IMG/VR virus record: IMGVR_UViG_3300031227_000154
Span: 1-38,731 of that record
DNA from: a virus
DNA: 38,731 bases
Strand: one strand, 5' to 3'
Positions within the stretch are counted from its first letter, which is position 1, and each line of letters opens with the position of its first letter. The notes under the pieces are model-generated. The model had not been told where the DNA came from and did not search any database. It saw nothing but the letters and a program-made list of their open reading frames with translations. Of the stretch, positions 1-7,416 are shown one piece after another. The position numbers and the translations under genes are program-made.

Positions 1-194
1 TGATTGTCTTAAATATTTAGTAGCGAACAGACATGACCCGGCAGATTTGACATTATTAGAAGAATATAACCCATTATCAGCATGGGGTAAAGTAAACGAT
101 ATGAGAAAACGAGCTAAAAAAAGGAGATAATCATGGCAACGGCAAGAAAAGGTGACTGTGGACGGGGAACACCAAGAGTAGGGTCTAAAGGCGA
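1..194. repeat. Terminal overlap, left copy (matches 38538-38731)
   Basis: These 194 bases match the last 194 bases of the window with two differences: A64 against G38601 and T67 against C38604. Both are third-position transitions in terL that leave the protein unchanged. This is what a circular or circularly permuted genome looks like when the assembly runs past its own start. The two differences suggest strain variation rather than an exact physical terminal repeat. Confidence 0.93.
2..130 (+). CDS. terL: Large terminase subunit, C-terminal 42 residues (continuation of the gene at 37351)
   Basis: Partial copy of the end of the large terminase, created by linearising the circular genome here. 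The reading frame enters at base 2 and ends in a lysine/arginine-rich tail before TAA at 128-130. It encodes the same residues as the end of the full gene at 37351-38667. The Shine-Dalgarno (SD) sequence AAAGGAG for the next gene lies within its last codons, so the two genes are tightly coupled. Confidence 0.92.
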   Translation, partial: DCLKYLVANRHDPADLTLLEEYNPLSAWGKVNDMRKRAKKRR

Positions 195-264
195 TACAAA
201 ACCAAGTGGTGGGTCAAGACCTAGAGGTGGTTCAAGCAGAGGTACAGGCAGAAAAAGAAAATAA
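133..264 (+). CDS. Small Gly/Arg/Ser-rich basic protein, 43 aa
   Basis: A 43-residue protein starting at ATG 133, two bases after the terL stop, with AAAGGAG inside the end of terL as its SD. About half the residues are Gly, Arg, Lys or Ser, with runs such as RPRGGSSRG and a final GRKRK, so it should be strongly basic and probably disordered. It lies between terminase and portal genes, which suggests a nucleic-acid-binding packaging or head role, but no family was recognised. A partial second copy sits at the right end of the window because of the terminal overlap. Confidence 0.75.
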   Translation: MATARKGDCGRGTPRVGSKGDTKPSGGSRPRGGSSRGTGRKRK

Positions 265-291
265 AACTTATTATTTTAAGAAGGAGATAAC

Positions 292-516
292 ATGAGTATA
301 CCTTGGAAAACATACGGAGCAAGTATTAGTCTTACCAAGAGTACCCTAAAAAAAACACCATGTAGATCTAAGAGATATAAGGGTATCGGCAGACCAAAGA
401 AAACAGATTATGATTATTTAACACTACCAGAAGTTTTTGAGCGTGCAAGAAATGGTTTTATTAATCAGTTAAAAAACAACATACAAGAGGCATTCTGGAC
501 AAAGGAGAAAACATGA
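292..516 (+). CDS. Hypothetical basic protein, 74 aa
   Basis: ATG 292 is preceded by AAGGAGATAAC, a strong ribosome-binding site. The N-terminal half is lysine-rich (RSKRYKGIGRPKK) and the C-terminal half looks like an amphipathic helix (PEVFERARNGFINQLKNNIQ). The gene lies in the terminase-portal interval and its end overlaps the next gene by four bases (ATGA), indicating translational coupling. The family was not recognised; a small head-maturation or DNA-packaging accessory protein is possible. Confidence 0.7.
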   Translation: MSIPWKTYGASISLTKSTLKKTPCRSKRYKGIGRPKKTDYDYLTLPEVFERARNGFINQLKNNIQEAFWTKEKT

Positions 517-962
517 AACACGACATAAACGATCTATTCAATTTTGAGATAGTTGGGTACACAAAACCAAATATGCAGGAGTTGAAAGATATGTATACTA
601 AGATAATGAAAGGCAAGAAACGAGCATTTAACCGAGTTTGTATGATAGCCCCGGACAAGTTCTTAGAGAACAGCTTTGCAAGAACAGATGTAGTAAACGA
701 AGAAGTAAGACGTAAGGGTGATTTAGTTAAACCAATGTGGGCGTTACCATACGTTGATTTAAGACGTAAGAAAGCATTAGGTAGAGGCAGAGCCTTAGTT
801 TGTTATAAAGAGGGCGTAGAACTAATCCCTGTGCTTGTGGTAGGCAATTCAGAGGCAGACATAGATGCTTATGTTGAACAGACAGCTAAGAAGATAAAGT
901 TTGCTGATAAACCCAAGAAGAAAGTAATCAATAAGATTGTAAGGAAAGGCAAGAAAGTATAA
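513..962 (+). CDS. Hypothetical protein, 149 aa, upstream of portal
   Basis: Starts at ATG 513 within an ATGA overlap with the previous stop, after GGAGAAAAC. The N-terminal 45 residues look helical and the middle contains hydrophobic strands (ELIPVLVVGNSEAD). The end is very basic (KPKKKVINKIVRKGKKV), as in proteins that contact DNA. No domain was recognised. It is the last gene before a conserved regulatory-looking element (963-1009), so it may end the terminase-associated transcription unit. Confidence 0.75.
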   Translation: MKHDINDLFNFEIVGYTKPNMQELKDMYTKIMKGKKRAFNRVCMIAPDKFLENSFARTDVVNEEVRRKGDLVKPMWALPYVDLRRKKALGRGRALVCYKEGVELIPVLVVGNSEADIDAYVEQTAKKIKFADKPKKKVINKIVRKGKKV

Positions 963-1009
963 TCTATATATTTATAATACAGTAAAGTGTTGATTTGGGT
1001 AGTATATAT
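963..1009 (+). promoter_or_regulatory. Repeated AT-rich element upstream of the portal operon (copy 1)
   Basis: About 47 bases between a stop codon and the SD of the next gene closely match a second intergenic site at 34969-35016. The core at 985-1009 is identical to 34992-35016 at 23 of 25 positions (shared parts GTTGATTT and GGTAGTATATAT), and the flanking TCTATATAT is also shared. Both copies lie just upstream of an AAGGA ribosome-binding site at the head of a gene block. A TATAAT hexamer lies at 973-978, but no good -35 is at the right distance. A promoter or protein-binding site used twice is inferred. Confidence 0.55.
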
Positions 1010-1023
1010 AACAAGGAGAAACA

Positions 1024-1092
1024 ATGAGTGACTTAAAGAAAAACGAAAATGGTGAATATTTAATACCATACGCAAGTAAGGATGTGGGATAA
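1024..1092 (+). CDS. 22-aa small ORF coupled to the portal gene
   Basis: ATG 1024 follows AAGGAGAAAC, an excellent SD, and encodes 22 residues beginning MSDLKKNENG. Its TAA (1090-1092) shares a base with the portal ATG at 1092, a typical termination-reinitiation overlap. The portal start has no strong SD of its own, so translating this mini-gene probably feeds ribosomes to the portal gene. The product may be a real small protein or just a leader; no family is known. Confidence 0.6.
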   Translation: MSDLKKNENGEYLIPYASKDVG

Positions 1093-2948
1093 TGGGTAAA
1101 TTCAATAAAGCAGAGGTAAAGTTTTGGCTAGATGAGGCATCAAGTTGTGAACAACGTCAACGTAGAGAGCTTGTAACTCGTTGGAACTATCCCTTCTTGA
1201 TACATTACTACGAAGGTCAGATGAAGATAAACTCACAAGATCCTTATGTTATCAAACAACAGCAGTTATCGGTCATAAACGATTATTTCCCATCAACTAA
1301 TCAGTTAATATCCACAATAATGTACCAAAACCCTAATATAATGGCAGAAGCGGCTAAACCTGAAGCAGAAGAGCAAGAACCGTTGATGAAGAGTGCTTTA
1401 GAGTATTGGTTTAACCGATCTGATGCTATAGACGAGAACAGAATAGCATTATTTGATATGTTTGCTGCCGGATATTGTGGTGTTGAGGTCGATTATATGG
1501 GTGAAGTAGATGCTTTGGACAGGTTAATCAAGTTACCCACAGAAGATGAACTTGCAAGGCGAGAACAATCAGGTGTTCAAGTAGCTAAAGATAATATAAA
1601 GCGATATGCTAAGAAAGTATCGAATAATGATGAGGCAGAAGCTAAATTAGCACAGGAAGGACCAGATCCTAAATCAGCGTTCAGTACAAATGAAACGTTT
1701 GGTGATGGTGAGAAAACATATGTGCAGAGATGGAATCCTATAAACATATTGTTTGATTGGCGAGCAGAAAGACTTAAATTCAGACGATATTCACTTAAAC
1801 GAGTGTTAATGAGTAAAGCTGAATTTGATAAGAAGTATCCGGGATTCGAGACTAAAGTAGGTATAGGTGCAGATGACGATACGGTTAGCGTGTATCCATC
1901 ACATCTAGAACATGGCGTACATTCAGATCAGTCAATGAAATCTACTGTACTGCTATATGAGTTTCAGATAAAACGAGGTGTTAATGATTACTGGACTTTG
2001 GTAGTAGCACCGTCATATCCAATGGAAGAGATAGCATTATTCAAACGACCTTATGTAACTAACGGATTCAACCTTAAAATAGGTAATTTACATAAATATG
2101 GTGCTATGTACCCTGTACCTATGTTCCAGATAAACAAGAAGATGGCAGACGAGATGAACGAATATGTTATGTTCTTAAAAGATACTGCTGAGAAGAGTGT
2201 ACCGAAGATAGGGTATAACAAGAACAAAGTCAAACTTGATGGTGTAGAAGCATTATCAAGCGATGTTACTAACGATTTAGTACCTGTAGATGGACAGCCA
2301 AACACTAATATTCAGCCAATACAACCAGCTATCGTATCACCTGAGAACAAAGAGTTGTTTGCATTATGGAAAGAAAGATCCACTAAAGGTTGGAGTATAC
2401 CAGAAACCAGAATGGGTCAGAAATCCAATGTAAGGTTCGCTGAAGATTTAAAACAGCAAGAAGCAGGATTTGAGAGCAGCCAGATAGATATACAACAGGG
2501 TTTAAGGTCTTTAATCCGAGAAGAACTAAACACAGGTAAAGATATAATAGTCAATTTCTGGGATGGTGAGACATTCTTTAAGATAACAGGTGGCAAGAAA
2601 CCTGATTGGTATGAAGCTATAAATGTTAATGGAATCGTTATAAACCCACTTACAGAGCTTCTAACGGCAGATTATTATATAGATGTAGATATAATGACCA
2701 GTTTCAAGCCTAATACCGATAAAGAGAAGAATGATTTGGTGTTGTTACTTAGAGAATTATTAGGTGAAGGATCTATGATCTTGTTACAGCAACAGGGCAG
2801 ACAGATAAGTCCTGAGTTTATTAATAAGATAGTGGCTAAGTTCGGGTTAAATCCAGAGACAGTATTTGAAGATGCACCAGAACCCGTAGCAGAAGGTATG
2901 CCGGGAGAAGTTCCTCAAATGCCACCACAGGGAGTGCCAAATGCCTAG
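1092..2948 (+). CDS. Portal protein, 618 aa
   Basis: The portal forms the dodecameric ring at one capsid vertex through which DNA is packaged and ejected. Length, position (after terminase, before scaffold and capsid) and sequence style fit podovirus portals. The N-terminus is helical with a long polar first helix, followed by a tract typical of portal clip/wing regions. The middle has many aromatic and charged residues, and the C-terminus (about 590-618) is Pro/Met/Gly-rich, ending in PQMPPQGVPNA. The start ATG overlaps the stop of the 22-aa ORF, and the last 8 bases overlap the zinc-ribbon gene. The family call rests on context and overall resemblance rather than a catalytic motif. Confidence 0.85.
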   Translation: MGKFNKAEVKFWLDEASSCEQRQRRELVTRWNYPFLIHYYEGQMKINSQDPYVIKQQQLSVINDYFPSTNQLISTIMYQNPNIMAEAAKPEAEEQEPLMKSALEYWFNRSDAIDENRIALFDMFAAGYCGVEVDYMGEVDALDRLIKLPTEDELARREQSGVQVAKDNIKRYAKKVSNNDEAEAKLAQEGPDPKSAFSTNETFGDGEKTYVQRWNPINILFDWRAERLKFRRYSLKRVLMSKAEFDKKYPGFETKVGIGADDDTVSVYPSHLEHGVHSDQSMKSTVLLYEFQIKRGVNDYWTLVVAPSYPMEEIALFKRPYVTNGFNLKIGNLHKYGAMYPVPMFQINKKMADEMNEYVMFLKDTAEKSVPKIGYNKNKVKLDGVEALSSDVTNDLVPVDGQPNTNIQPIQPAIVSPENKELFALWKERSTKGWSIPETRMGQKSNVRFAEDLKQQEAGFESSQIDIQQGLRSLIREELNTGKDIIVNFWDGETFFKITGGKKPDWYEAINVNGIVINPLTELLTADYYIDVDIMTSFKPNTDKEKNDLVLLLRELLGEGSMILLQQQGRQISPEFINKIVAKFGLNPETVFEDAPEPVAEGMPGEVPQMPPQGVPNA

Positions 2949-3294
2949 ATATCTCTATCATTGTGATGAATGTGACGATAACATAGCTATAATGAAACCT
3001 ATGTTAAACAGTCAACGATCAGAGAAATGTCCTAAATGTGGTGTAGTTATGTGGAAAGATGTATCAAAGGTTGCAATAACAGGCACTAGAGATAGTTTCG
3101 GGATAGGTAAAGAATTTGTTGATGAAAAGTCAGGACAGATAGTAGATAATTGGCGTACACATGAGAAACTAGGGTACTGTGATGCTTTAGAACACCATGC
3201 ACACGCACCGAATAAGGTTAAAGAAGGTATAAAGAGTAAGATAGAGAGAGTAAAGAATAAAGGTGCTGAAAAGATGAAAACTACATTAGCGTAA
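2941..3294 (+). CDS. FmdB-like zinc-ribbon protein, 117 aa
   Basis: The N-terminus carries a four-cysteine zinc ribbon: C8-x2-C11 (YHCDECD) and C30-x2-C33 (KCPKCGVVMW), in the arrangement of FmdB/regulatory-type zinc ribbons often found beside phage portal genes. The rest is charged and helical, with a basic tail. It overlaps the portal by 8 bases, implying co-translation. Zinc binding is inferred from the cysteines and the molecular role is unknown. The last codons (ACT ACA TTA GCG TAA) form the left copy of a direct repeat that recurs after the next gene. Confidence 0.8.
   Translation: MPRYLYHCDECDDNIAIMKPMLNSQRSEKCPKCGVVMWKDVSKVAITGTRDSFGIGKEFVDEKSGQIVDNWRTHEKLGYCDALEHHAHAPNKVKEGIKSKIERVKNKGAEKMKTTLA
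3279..3293. repeat. 15-bp direct repeat flanking gene 3308-3778 (left copy)
   Basis: The sequence AACTACATTAGCGTA lies at the end of the zinc-ribbon gene and recurs exactly at 3777-3791, 498 bases downstream. The left copy encodes the last residues and most of the stop codon of the upstream protein. The right copy is noncoding and overlaps the end of the intervening gene. This is the expected footprint of a cassette gained by recombination or insertion. Confidence 0.85.
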
Positions 3295-3307
3295 AAAAAG
3301 GAGAAAT

Positions 3308-3778
3308 ATGTTAAAGATTATGAAATCAGAAACAGCAGACACAAGATCTGCAAAAGAAAAAGTAAAGAAAGAAACATTACTAGCAAGCAGTCACCAACAT
3401 GTCGGAGATGTGCAATTAGCACTTCATTGGATGGCTAGTCAATTAGGAGAATGTGCGTTGAAACATGATTGGACAAAAATTGATGGGATAGACCAGTTTG
3501 CTGAAGATTTTAAGTCTGTCCAAGAAGATTCTAGCATAGATTTTAAAAAATTACCTTGGTTTAAAAGGCATGTAACAAGTGAACGACATCACGTTAATGA
3601 TTTTTGTCCTGATGATGTGAACTTGTTTGATTTACTTGAAAGGGTAGCAGACATAACTATGGCTGGTATGGCAAGAACAGGAAAGATATATGATGATACC
3701 TTATCCCCTGAAATATTGACCAAAGCATATAAAAACACAGTAGAGCTTTTAAAGAAAAACATAGAAGTTTCAGAATAA
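3308..3778 (+). CDS. DUF5662-like small protein with conserved histidines, 156 aa; probable inserted cassette
   Basis: ATG 3308 follows AAAGGAGAAAT. The protein has a pattern seen in a family of phage proteins of unknown function: a KHDWTK motif (about residues 53-58), then W-x2-RH and HH in a central segment, then an acidic helix with LLE and ADITMAGMAR. The spaced His and Asp residues suggest a metal-binding helical bundle like HD-type proteins, but activity is unproven. Exact 15-bp direct repeats lie either side, and removing one repeat plus the gene would restore a continuous upstream-downstream junction. It therefore looks like a recently gained accessory gene inside the head operon. Confidence 0.72.
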   Translation: MLKIMKSETADTRSAKEKVKKETLLASSHQHVGDVQLALHWMASQLGECALKHDWTKIDGIDQFAEDFKSVQEDSSIDFKKLPWFKRHVTSERHHVNDFCPDDVNLFDLLERVADITMAGMARTGKIYDDTLSPEILTKAYKNTVELLKKNIEVSE

Positions 3779-3791
3779 CTACATTAGCGTA
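3777..3791. repeat. 15-bp direct repeat flanking gene 3308-3778 (right copy)
   Basis: Exact second copy of AACTACATTAGCGTA (first at 3279-3293). It begins in the stop codon of the inserted-looking gene and is followed by GGAGGATT, the ribosome-binding site of the next gene. In an ancestor without the insertion, this SD would have followed the zinc-ribbon stop directly. Confidence 0.85.
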
Positions 3792-3799
3792 GGAGGATT

Positions 3800-3988
3800 A
3801 TGATAATTACATTATCGGATTTATTTAAGAGTTTAAAAGGTGAAAGAGGCGATAAGACCTTAATGGCTATGAAGAAGTTAGATGACGAATATGTAGTAAA
3901 GAATCACATGATGGTCAAGAGTGTAGATTATTTTTTTGTTGAGAAGAAAGCAGTTAAGAAAAAACCTTCGGCAACGAGTGTTGCTTAA
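3800..3988 (+). CDS. Hypothetical protein, 62 aa
   Basis: ATG 3800 has a strong SD (AGGAGG at 3791-3796). The protein is short and mixed-charge with a lysine-rich tail (EKKAVKKKPSATS). It lies between the cassette gene and the scaffold gene and is probably translated with the head operon. No family was recognised. The last codons contain a weak 5-bp inverted repeat (GCAAC/GTTGC at 3971-3984) that lacks a U-tract. Confidence 0.65.
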   Translation: MIITLSDLFKSLKGERGDKTLMAMKKLDDEYVVKNHMMVKSVDYFFVEKKAVKKKPSATSVA

Positions 3989-4044
3989 GTCTCCAATAAA
4001 GGTTTCCTCACCTACTATCAACGAGGCTAACAAGGAGAGATAAA

Positions 4045-5076
4045 ATGACGGAAGAAAACACAGAGGCTAAAGAAATCGTAGAACAGAAAGAAACTCAAAA
4101 TGTTGCAGAAGAAACAAGAGAAGATGCTTCTGACAAGATGGATGAGATTCTCGATAACTACGAAAAAGGGTTAGATCCTGCTCCGGTTACCTCTACCGAA
4201 GAAAAATCTACAGATGAAGAAACAAAACCTGAAGAAGCCATCGTTGAGCCTGACAACGCTAAAAAGGAAGCTGAACCAGAAGAAACGAAAGAATCTGATG
4301 TAGAGGGTGAAATCCCACAAGAGTTCCATAAACATCCTGCTTGGATAAAACAGCGTGAGAAACTAGCTGAAGCCGAGAAGGTAGCACAGGAACTTAAAAC
4401 TAAGTTATCTACTGAAAAGTCAGTAGAGATTGAAAACGTAATTAATTCGCCAGCGTACATACGAGCAAAGATGGAAGGTGAAGGTTACAAGGAAGAAGTA
4501 ATTGGTCAAGCGTTGGAGAAAGCCGGGTATAAAGCACCTGTTGAATCTAAAGAAATGGTGGATACAGTAATTGAAAAACTTGGATATGATAAAGCAAATT
4601 TAACACAAGAGCAATTAGACTATATTCACGATATAACTAAGATCTCAAATATAATAAATCAATCTAGTGTTGATCCTCTAATACAGGAACGGCTAGAGAA
4701 AGTTGAAAATGTTATAAATGATGAATCTAAGATAGCAGGTGCTGAATCTTTAGTGGGAGAAATGCAGAAAACTGTGACAGGTGAGGGTATATTAGATTAC
4801 AAGATAGACATAGAACCTCAACTGCATAAGTATCTGGATGATAACCCACAGGCTACACAGCAGGAGATAAACGGTTACTTCAAAGACTTGAACCATAGCC
4901 TTGTACTTGAACGTGGCTCGTTGGCGAGCAAAAAGGCAGACCGAGACGTTAAGAAAGGTGTATTGAAACAAAATACGCATAGTGTTGGTAAAAGTGGGAT
5001 GCAAGTACCTGATAAAACAGGCGATCCTAATACTGATGCAGATAACTTTCTTGATTCTATCGGTATGCACAGTTAA
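4045..5076 (+). CDS. Capsid scaffolding protein, 343 aa
   Basis: Scaffold proteins guide procapsid assembly and leave before or during packaging. The call rests on position directly before the capsid gene and on composition. The first 90 or so residues are very acidic and Glu/Thr/Pro-rich, then comes a segment EFHKHPAWIKQREK leading into a coiled-coil helix (about 110-150). A helical middle follows, and the C-terminus ends in a short segment rich in Asp (DKTGDPNTDADNF). This acidic-coiled pattern is typical of phage scaffolds. Start ATG 4045 follows AAGGAGAGATAAA. Confidence 0.82.
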   Translation: MTEENTEAKEIVEQKETQNVAEETREDASDKMDEILDNYEKGLDPAPVTSTEEKSTDEETKPEEAIVEPDNAKKEAEPEETKESDVEGEIPQEFHKHPAWIKQREKLAEAEKVAQELKTKLSTEKSVEIENVINSPAYIRAKMEGEGYKEEVIGQALEKAGYKAPVESKEMVDTVIEKLGYDKANLTQEQLDYIHDITKISNIINQSSVDPLIQERLEKVENVINDESKIAGAESLVGEMQKTVTGEGILDYKIDIEPQLHKYLDDNPQATQQEINGYFKDLNHSLVLERGSLASKKADRDVKKGVLKQNTHSVGKSGMQVPDKTGDPNTDADNFLDSIGMHS

Positions 5077-5088
5077 AGGTGGTGAATC

Positions 5089-6114
5089 ATGGCAGAACAG
5101 AATGTAGCATACGCTAGTCAAGATGATATTCTGGAATCGTTAGTTCTGCACACACTTCCTGATTTTGGTCCTCATGGTGATGGTATAATAAACCAGAACC
5201 TATTGCTAGCTTATCTTAAAGGTAAGGGTTCAAGCAAATCTTTCAAAGTTAAAGATGGTGGATTGGAAATTTGGAAGGGAGTTAGAACAAAACAGAGTTC
5301 TAATTTTAAGTGGCAGGGAAAAAGCGATACAATGAACACAAACGAACAAGATCCCGACACAAGAATGAGATTTGATTGGAAAACATTTACAGGCTCAGTT
5401 GTGTTAAACTCGTTAGATAAAGCAAGAAATAAAGGTAGAGCAGCGATTAAAGATTTCGCACTAGAACTCAGAGAACAGGCAAATGATACTATCATGAACC
5501 AGTTTAATTCTGCGTTTTGGAAAAGTTCTCCTACAAGCGACGAACCTTCTTCACTTCCATCAATCATATCAACAACGCCAACTACCGGAACTATCGGTGG
5601 AGCAACCCGTTCTGCATCTAAAGCTTTGCAGAATGGTCTAGTTGACGATACGATTACAGATATAGGTTCAGAAGCAGGTATTAAAGCACTAAAACAAGCT
5701 CAGATCAGACAGACTATTCGTGCAAACGATATGGTCGATTTGATTATCATGGATGAAGGCAACTATTCTGGTTTAGTAGGTTATTTGGCTACACAGAACA
5801 GATTTATGCCTAATGATAAGATGGCAGATCTTAATATGGACACCATCAAATTGGGGAAAACAACTATCGGTTTTGAGAACACTTTACTTACAGATGACAC
5901 AGATAATACTATAACAGCAGGATATGTTTATGGTATCAATTCTAATCATTTGACATTTGAAGTTCTTAAAGAAGGTAACTTTATGTGGAATCCAGACGGC
6001 TTTGAAAGAGTTGGTGGAACACTTAATAAAGCGTTGTATTTTTGGGTGTTTTGTAATCTTGTAACTAATTTGCCAAAGGCACATTTTGTTATGAATGATG
6101 TTTCAACTGCATAA
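5089..6114 (+). CDS. Major capsid protein (HK97-fold type), 341 aa
   Basis: Expected to form the icosahedral shell. Position immediately after the scaffold, size and sequence style fit HK97-fold coat proteins. There is an N-terminal helical arm, a long E-loop-like segment (GGLEIWKGVRTK, then FKWQGKSD), the spine-type pattern RMRFDWKTFTGSV followed by a helix, a mid-protein axial region with short strands (VDLIIMDEGNYSGLV), and a C-terminal half with GYVYGINSNHLTF. SD is AAAGGTGGTG before ATG 5089. The next gene starts 12 bases after the stop, with AAGGAGGGTG between. Confidence 0.85.
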   Translation: MAEQNVAYASQDDILESLVLHTLPDFGPHGDGIINQNLLLAYLKGKGSSKSFKVKDGGLEIWKGVRTKQSSNFKWQGKSDTMNTNEQDPDTRMRFDWKTFTGSVVLNSLDKARNKGRAAIKDFALELREQANDTIMNQFNSAFWKSSPTSDEPSSLPSIISTTPTTGTIGGATRSASKALQNGLVDDTITDIGSEAGIKALKQAQIRQTIRANDMVDLIIMDEGNYSGLVGYLATQNRFMPNDKMADLNMDTIKLGKTTIGFENTLLTDDTDNTITAGYVYGINSNHLTFEVLKEGNFMWNPDGFERVGGTLNKALYFWVFCNLVTNLPKAHFVMNDVSTA

Positions 6115-6126
6115 AAGGAGGGTGAT

Positions 6127-6711
6127 ATGAAAAAAATACTAAGTTTAGTATTAATCGCCCTTATGGTTGCAGGGGTGGCATACGCTGCTACTCCGGGATA
6201 TAGACTTTCTCCGGGTATCGGTGAAAACATGACAACTGCACAAGGTGGTCAGCAATCAGATCCAGGCAAAACGTTTCGTATGGTACGATTCATGCCTGCA
6301 ACAGCAACAGCTAATTCTACAACACTTACAGCGGAATCTATTGTAATATGGGATTTAAGTTCCGATGATGGTGTTACAATAACAACAACAGAAACTTCTT
6401 ATGATTCTGCAGTAGCTGGAATTATAGTTCATGCGTGTTTGACACCTGAAACTATAGGTAATACAGCTGCCGTTGATCGTGGTAAGAGGAACTGGACATG
6501 GCTACAGACACATGGTTTAGCACAGGTAAGGGTGCAAAATCTTGGTTCAGTTGTGGTTGGTGAAGCTATGGCAACAAGTAACAATGAAGGTGAAGCAGGT
6601 TCTTTTGTAGCAAGTGCGAGTGCTGCAGGACTAAACGGAAATGCTGGATTCTTCTTTGATAGTGCCGCAGCGGATACAGATGATGTTGAGTGTTTTGTAA
6701 CTTGTGAATAA
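6127..6711 (+). CDS. Secreted capsid-adjacent protein, paralogue A, 194 aa
   Basis: Encoded directly after the capsid gene, where a head decoration or fibre protein would be expected, but it begins with a clear Sec signal peptide: MKK, a hydrophobic stretch and the cleavage motif AYA before ATPGYRLSPG. The mature part is Ser/Thr/Gly-rich and probably beta, with conserved segments GKTFRMVRF, IVIWDLSSDDGVT, RGKRNWTWLQTHG and a final ECFVTCE containing two cysteines that could form a disulfide in the periplasm. The gene at 6775 is a full-length paralogue of identical length. Function is unknown: an exported decoration protein, a periplasmic assembly factor or a surface-exposed protein are all possible. 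Confidence 0.82.
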   Translation: MKKILSLVLIALMVAGVAYAATPGYRLSPGIGENMTTAQGGQQSDPGKTFRMVRFMPATATANSTTLTAESIVIWDLSSDDGVTITTTETSYDSAVAGIIVHACLTPETIGNTAAVDRGKRNWTWLQTHGLAQVRVQNLGSVVVGEAMATSNNEGEAGSFVASASAAGLNGNAGFFFDSAAADTDDVECFVTCE

Positions 6712-6722
6712 TTGGTAAACAG

Positions 6723-6760
6723 TTTTAGAGGGTTTCTGTTGTAAAAAATCCTCTTTAAAA
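6723..6760 (+). other. Intergenic RNA hairpin after paralogue A
   Basis: The arm AGAGGGTTT (6727-6735) pairs with AAATCCTCT (6746-6754) to give nine base pairs with one G-U. Four more T-A pairs (6723-6726 with 6757-6760) lie beyond a two-base bulge. There is no U-tract after the stem, so it is not a standard intrinsic terminator. The matching hairpin after paralogue B (7373-7397) has the same geometry with different paired bases, which supports selection on RNA structure. Confidence 0.6.
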
Positions 6761-6774
6761 ATCAAGGAGTGACA

Positions 6775-7359
6775 ATGAAAAAAATTATAAGTATATTTAT
6801 TGTTGCCCTCCTTGTTACTGGGTCAGCATTTGCGGCTACACCGGGGTTTAGACTTAGCCCGGGAATAGGCGAAAATAAGACCTCGGTACAAGGTGGACAG
6901 CAATCTGATCCCGGTAAGACTTTTAGAATGGTAAGATATGTACCGGCTGGTGGTTCTGGTGACAGTACAACGCTAGTAACGGAATCTATAGTTATATGGG
7001 ATTTGGTCTCTGATGATGGAGTGACAGTAACAACGACAACCACATCACCAGATAGTGCGGTAGCTGGAATTATAGTTCAGGCAGCTTTATCACCTGAAAC
7101 GTTAGGTAATTCAGCTAAAGAAGATAGAGGTAAGAGAAATTGGACTTGGTTGCAGACACATGGAGTGTCACAGGTAAGAGTAAATGCGACTAATGGTGTT
7201 GTTGCTGGTAATTCTATGGGAACGAGTGCAACAGCAGGAGAAGCAGATATATTTGTAGCAAGTGCTTCCGATGCCACTAAAAACGGTAACGCTGGTTTCT
7301 TTTATGATACATCAGCAAAAGCACTAGATGACGTAGAGTGTTTTCTAATGTGTGAATAA
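6775..7359 (+). CDS. Secreted capsid-adjacent protein, paralogue B, 194 aa
   Basis: Full-length paralogue of the preceding gene. It has the same length, a signal peptide of the same type (MKK start, hydrophobic core, AFA cleavage motif before ATPG), and the same conserved blocks (RLSPGIGEN, GGQQSDPGKTFRMVR, DRGKRNWTWLQTHG, DDVECF..CE). ATG 6775 was chosen because AGGAG lies five bases upstream and the signal peptide starts at MKK; a GTG at 6769 is in frame but overlaps the SD. The pair arose by tandem duplication, and both copies keep the signal peptide and C-terminal cysteines, implying that export matters. Confidence 0.82.
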   Translation: MKKIISIFIVALLVTGSAFAATPGFRLSPGIGENKTSVQGGQQSDPGKTFRMVRYVPAGGSGDSTTLVTESIVIWDLVSDDGVTVTTTTTSPDSAVAGIIVQAALSPETLGNSAKEDRGKRNWTWLQTHGVSQVRVNATNGVVAGNSMGTSATAGEADIFVASASDATKNGNAGFFYDTSAKALDDVECFLMCE

Positions 7360-7372
7360 GTTATAAGGTTTC

Positions 7373-7397
7373 GTGGGGTTTCCCTAAAAAATCCCAC
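7373..7397 (+). other. Intergenic RNA hairpin after paralogue B
   Basis: GTGGGGTTT (7373-7381) pairs with AAATCCCAC (7389-7397), nine pairs including one G-U, with a seven-base loop. Against the hairpin at 6723-6760, the central GGGTTT/AAATCC is kept while outer pairs differ on both arms (AGA/TCT against GTG/CAC), so pairing is preserved by paired changes. No U-tract follows. It may set mRNA stability or dosage of the upstream gene. Confidence 0.6.
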
Positions 7398-7416
7398 AAC
7401 AAAAAAAGAGGTGAAT

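Noticed and set aside
990-1008. TTGATT and TATATA in the repeated element as a standard -35/-10 pair
   Set aside because: The spacing is only seven bases, far from the 16-18 needed, so the element was listed without a standard promoter claim.
3971-3984. Hairpin GCAAC/GTTGC at the end of the 62-aa gene as a terminator
   Set aside because: Only five pairs and no U-tract; it also lies in coding sequence.
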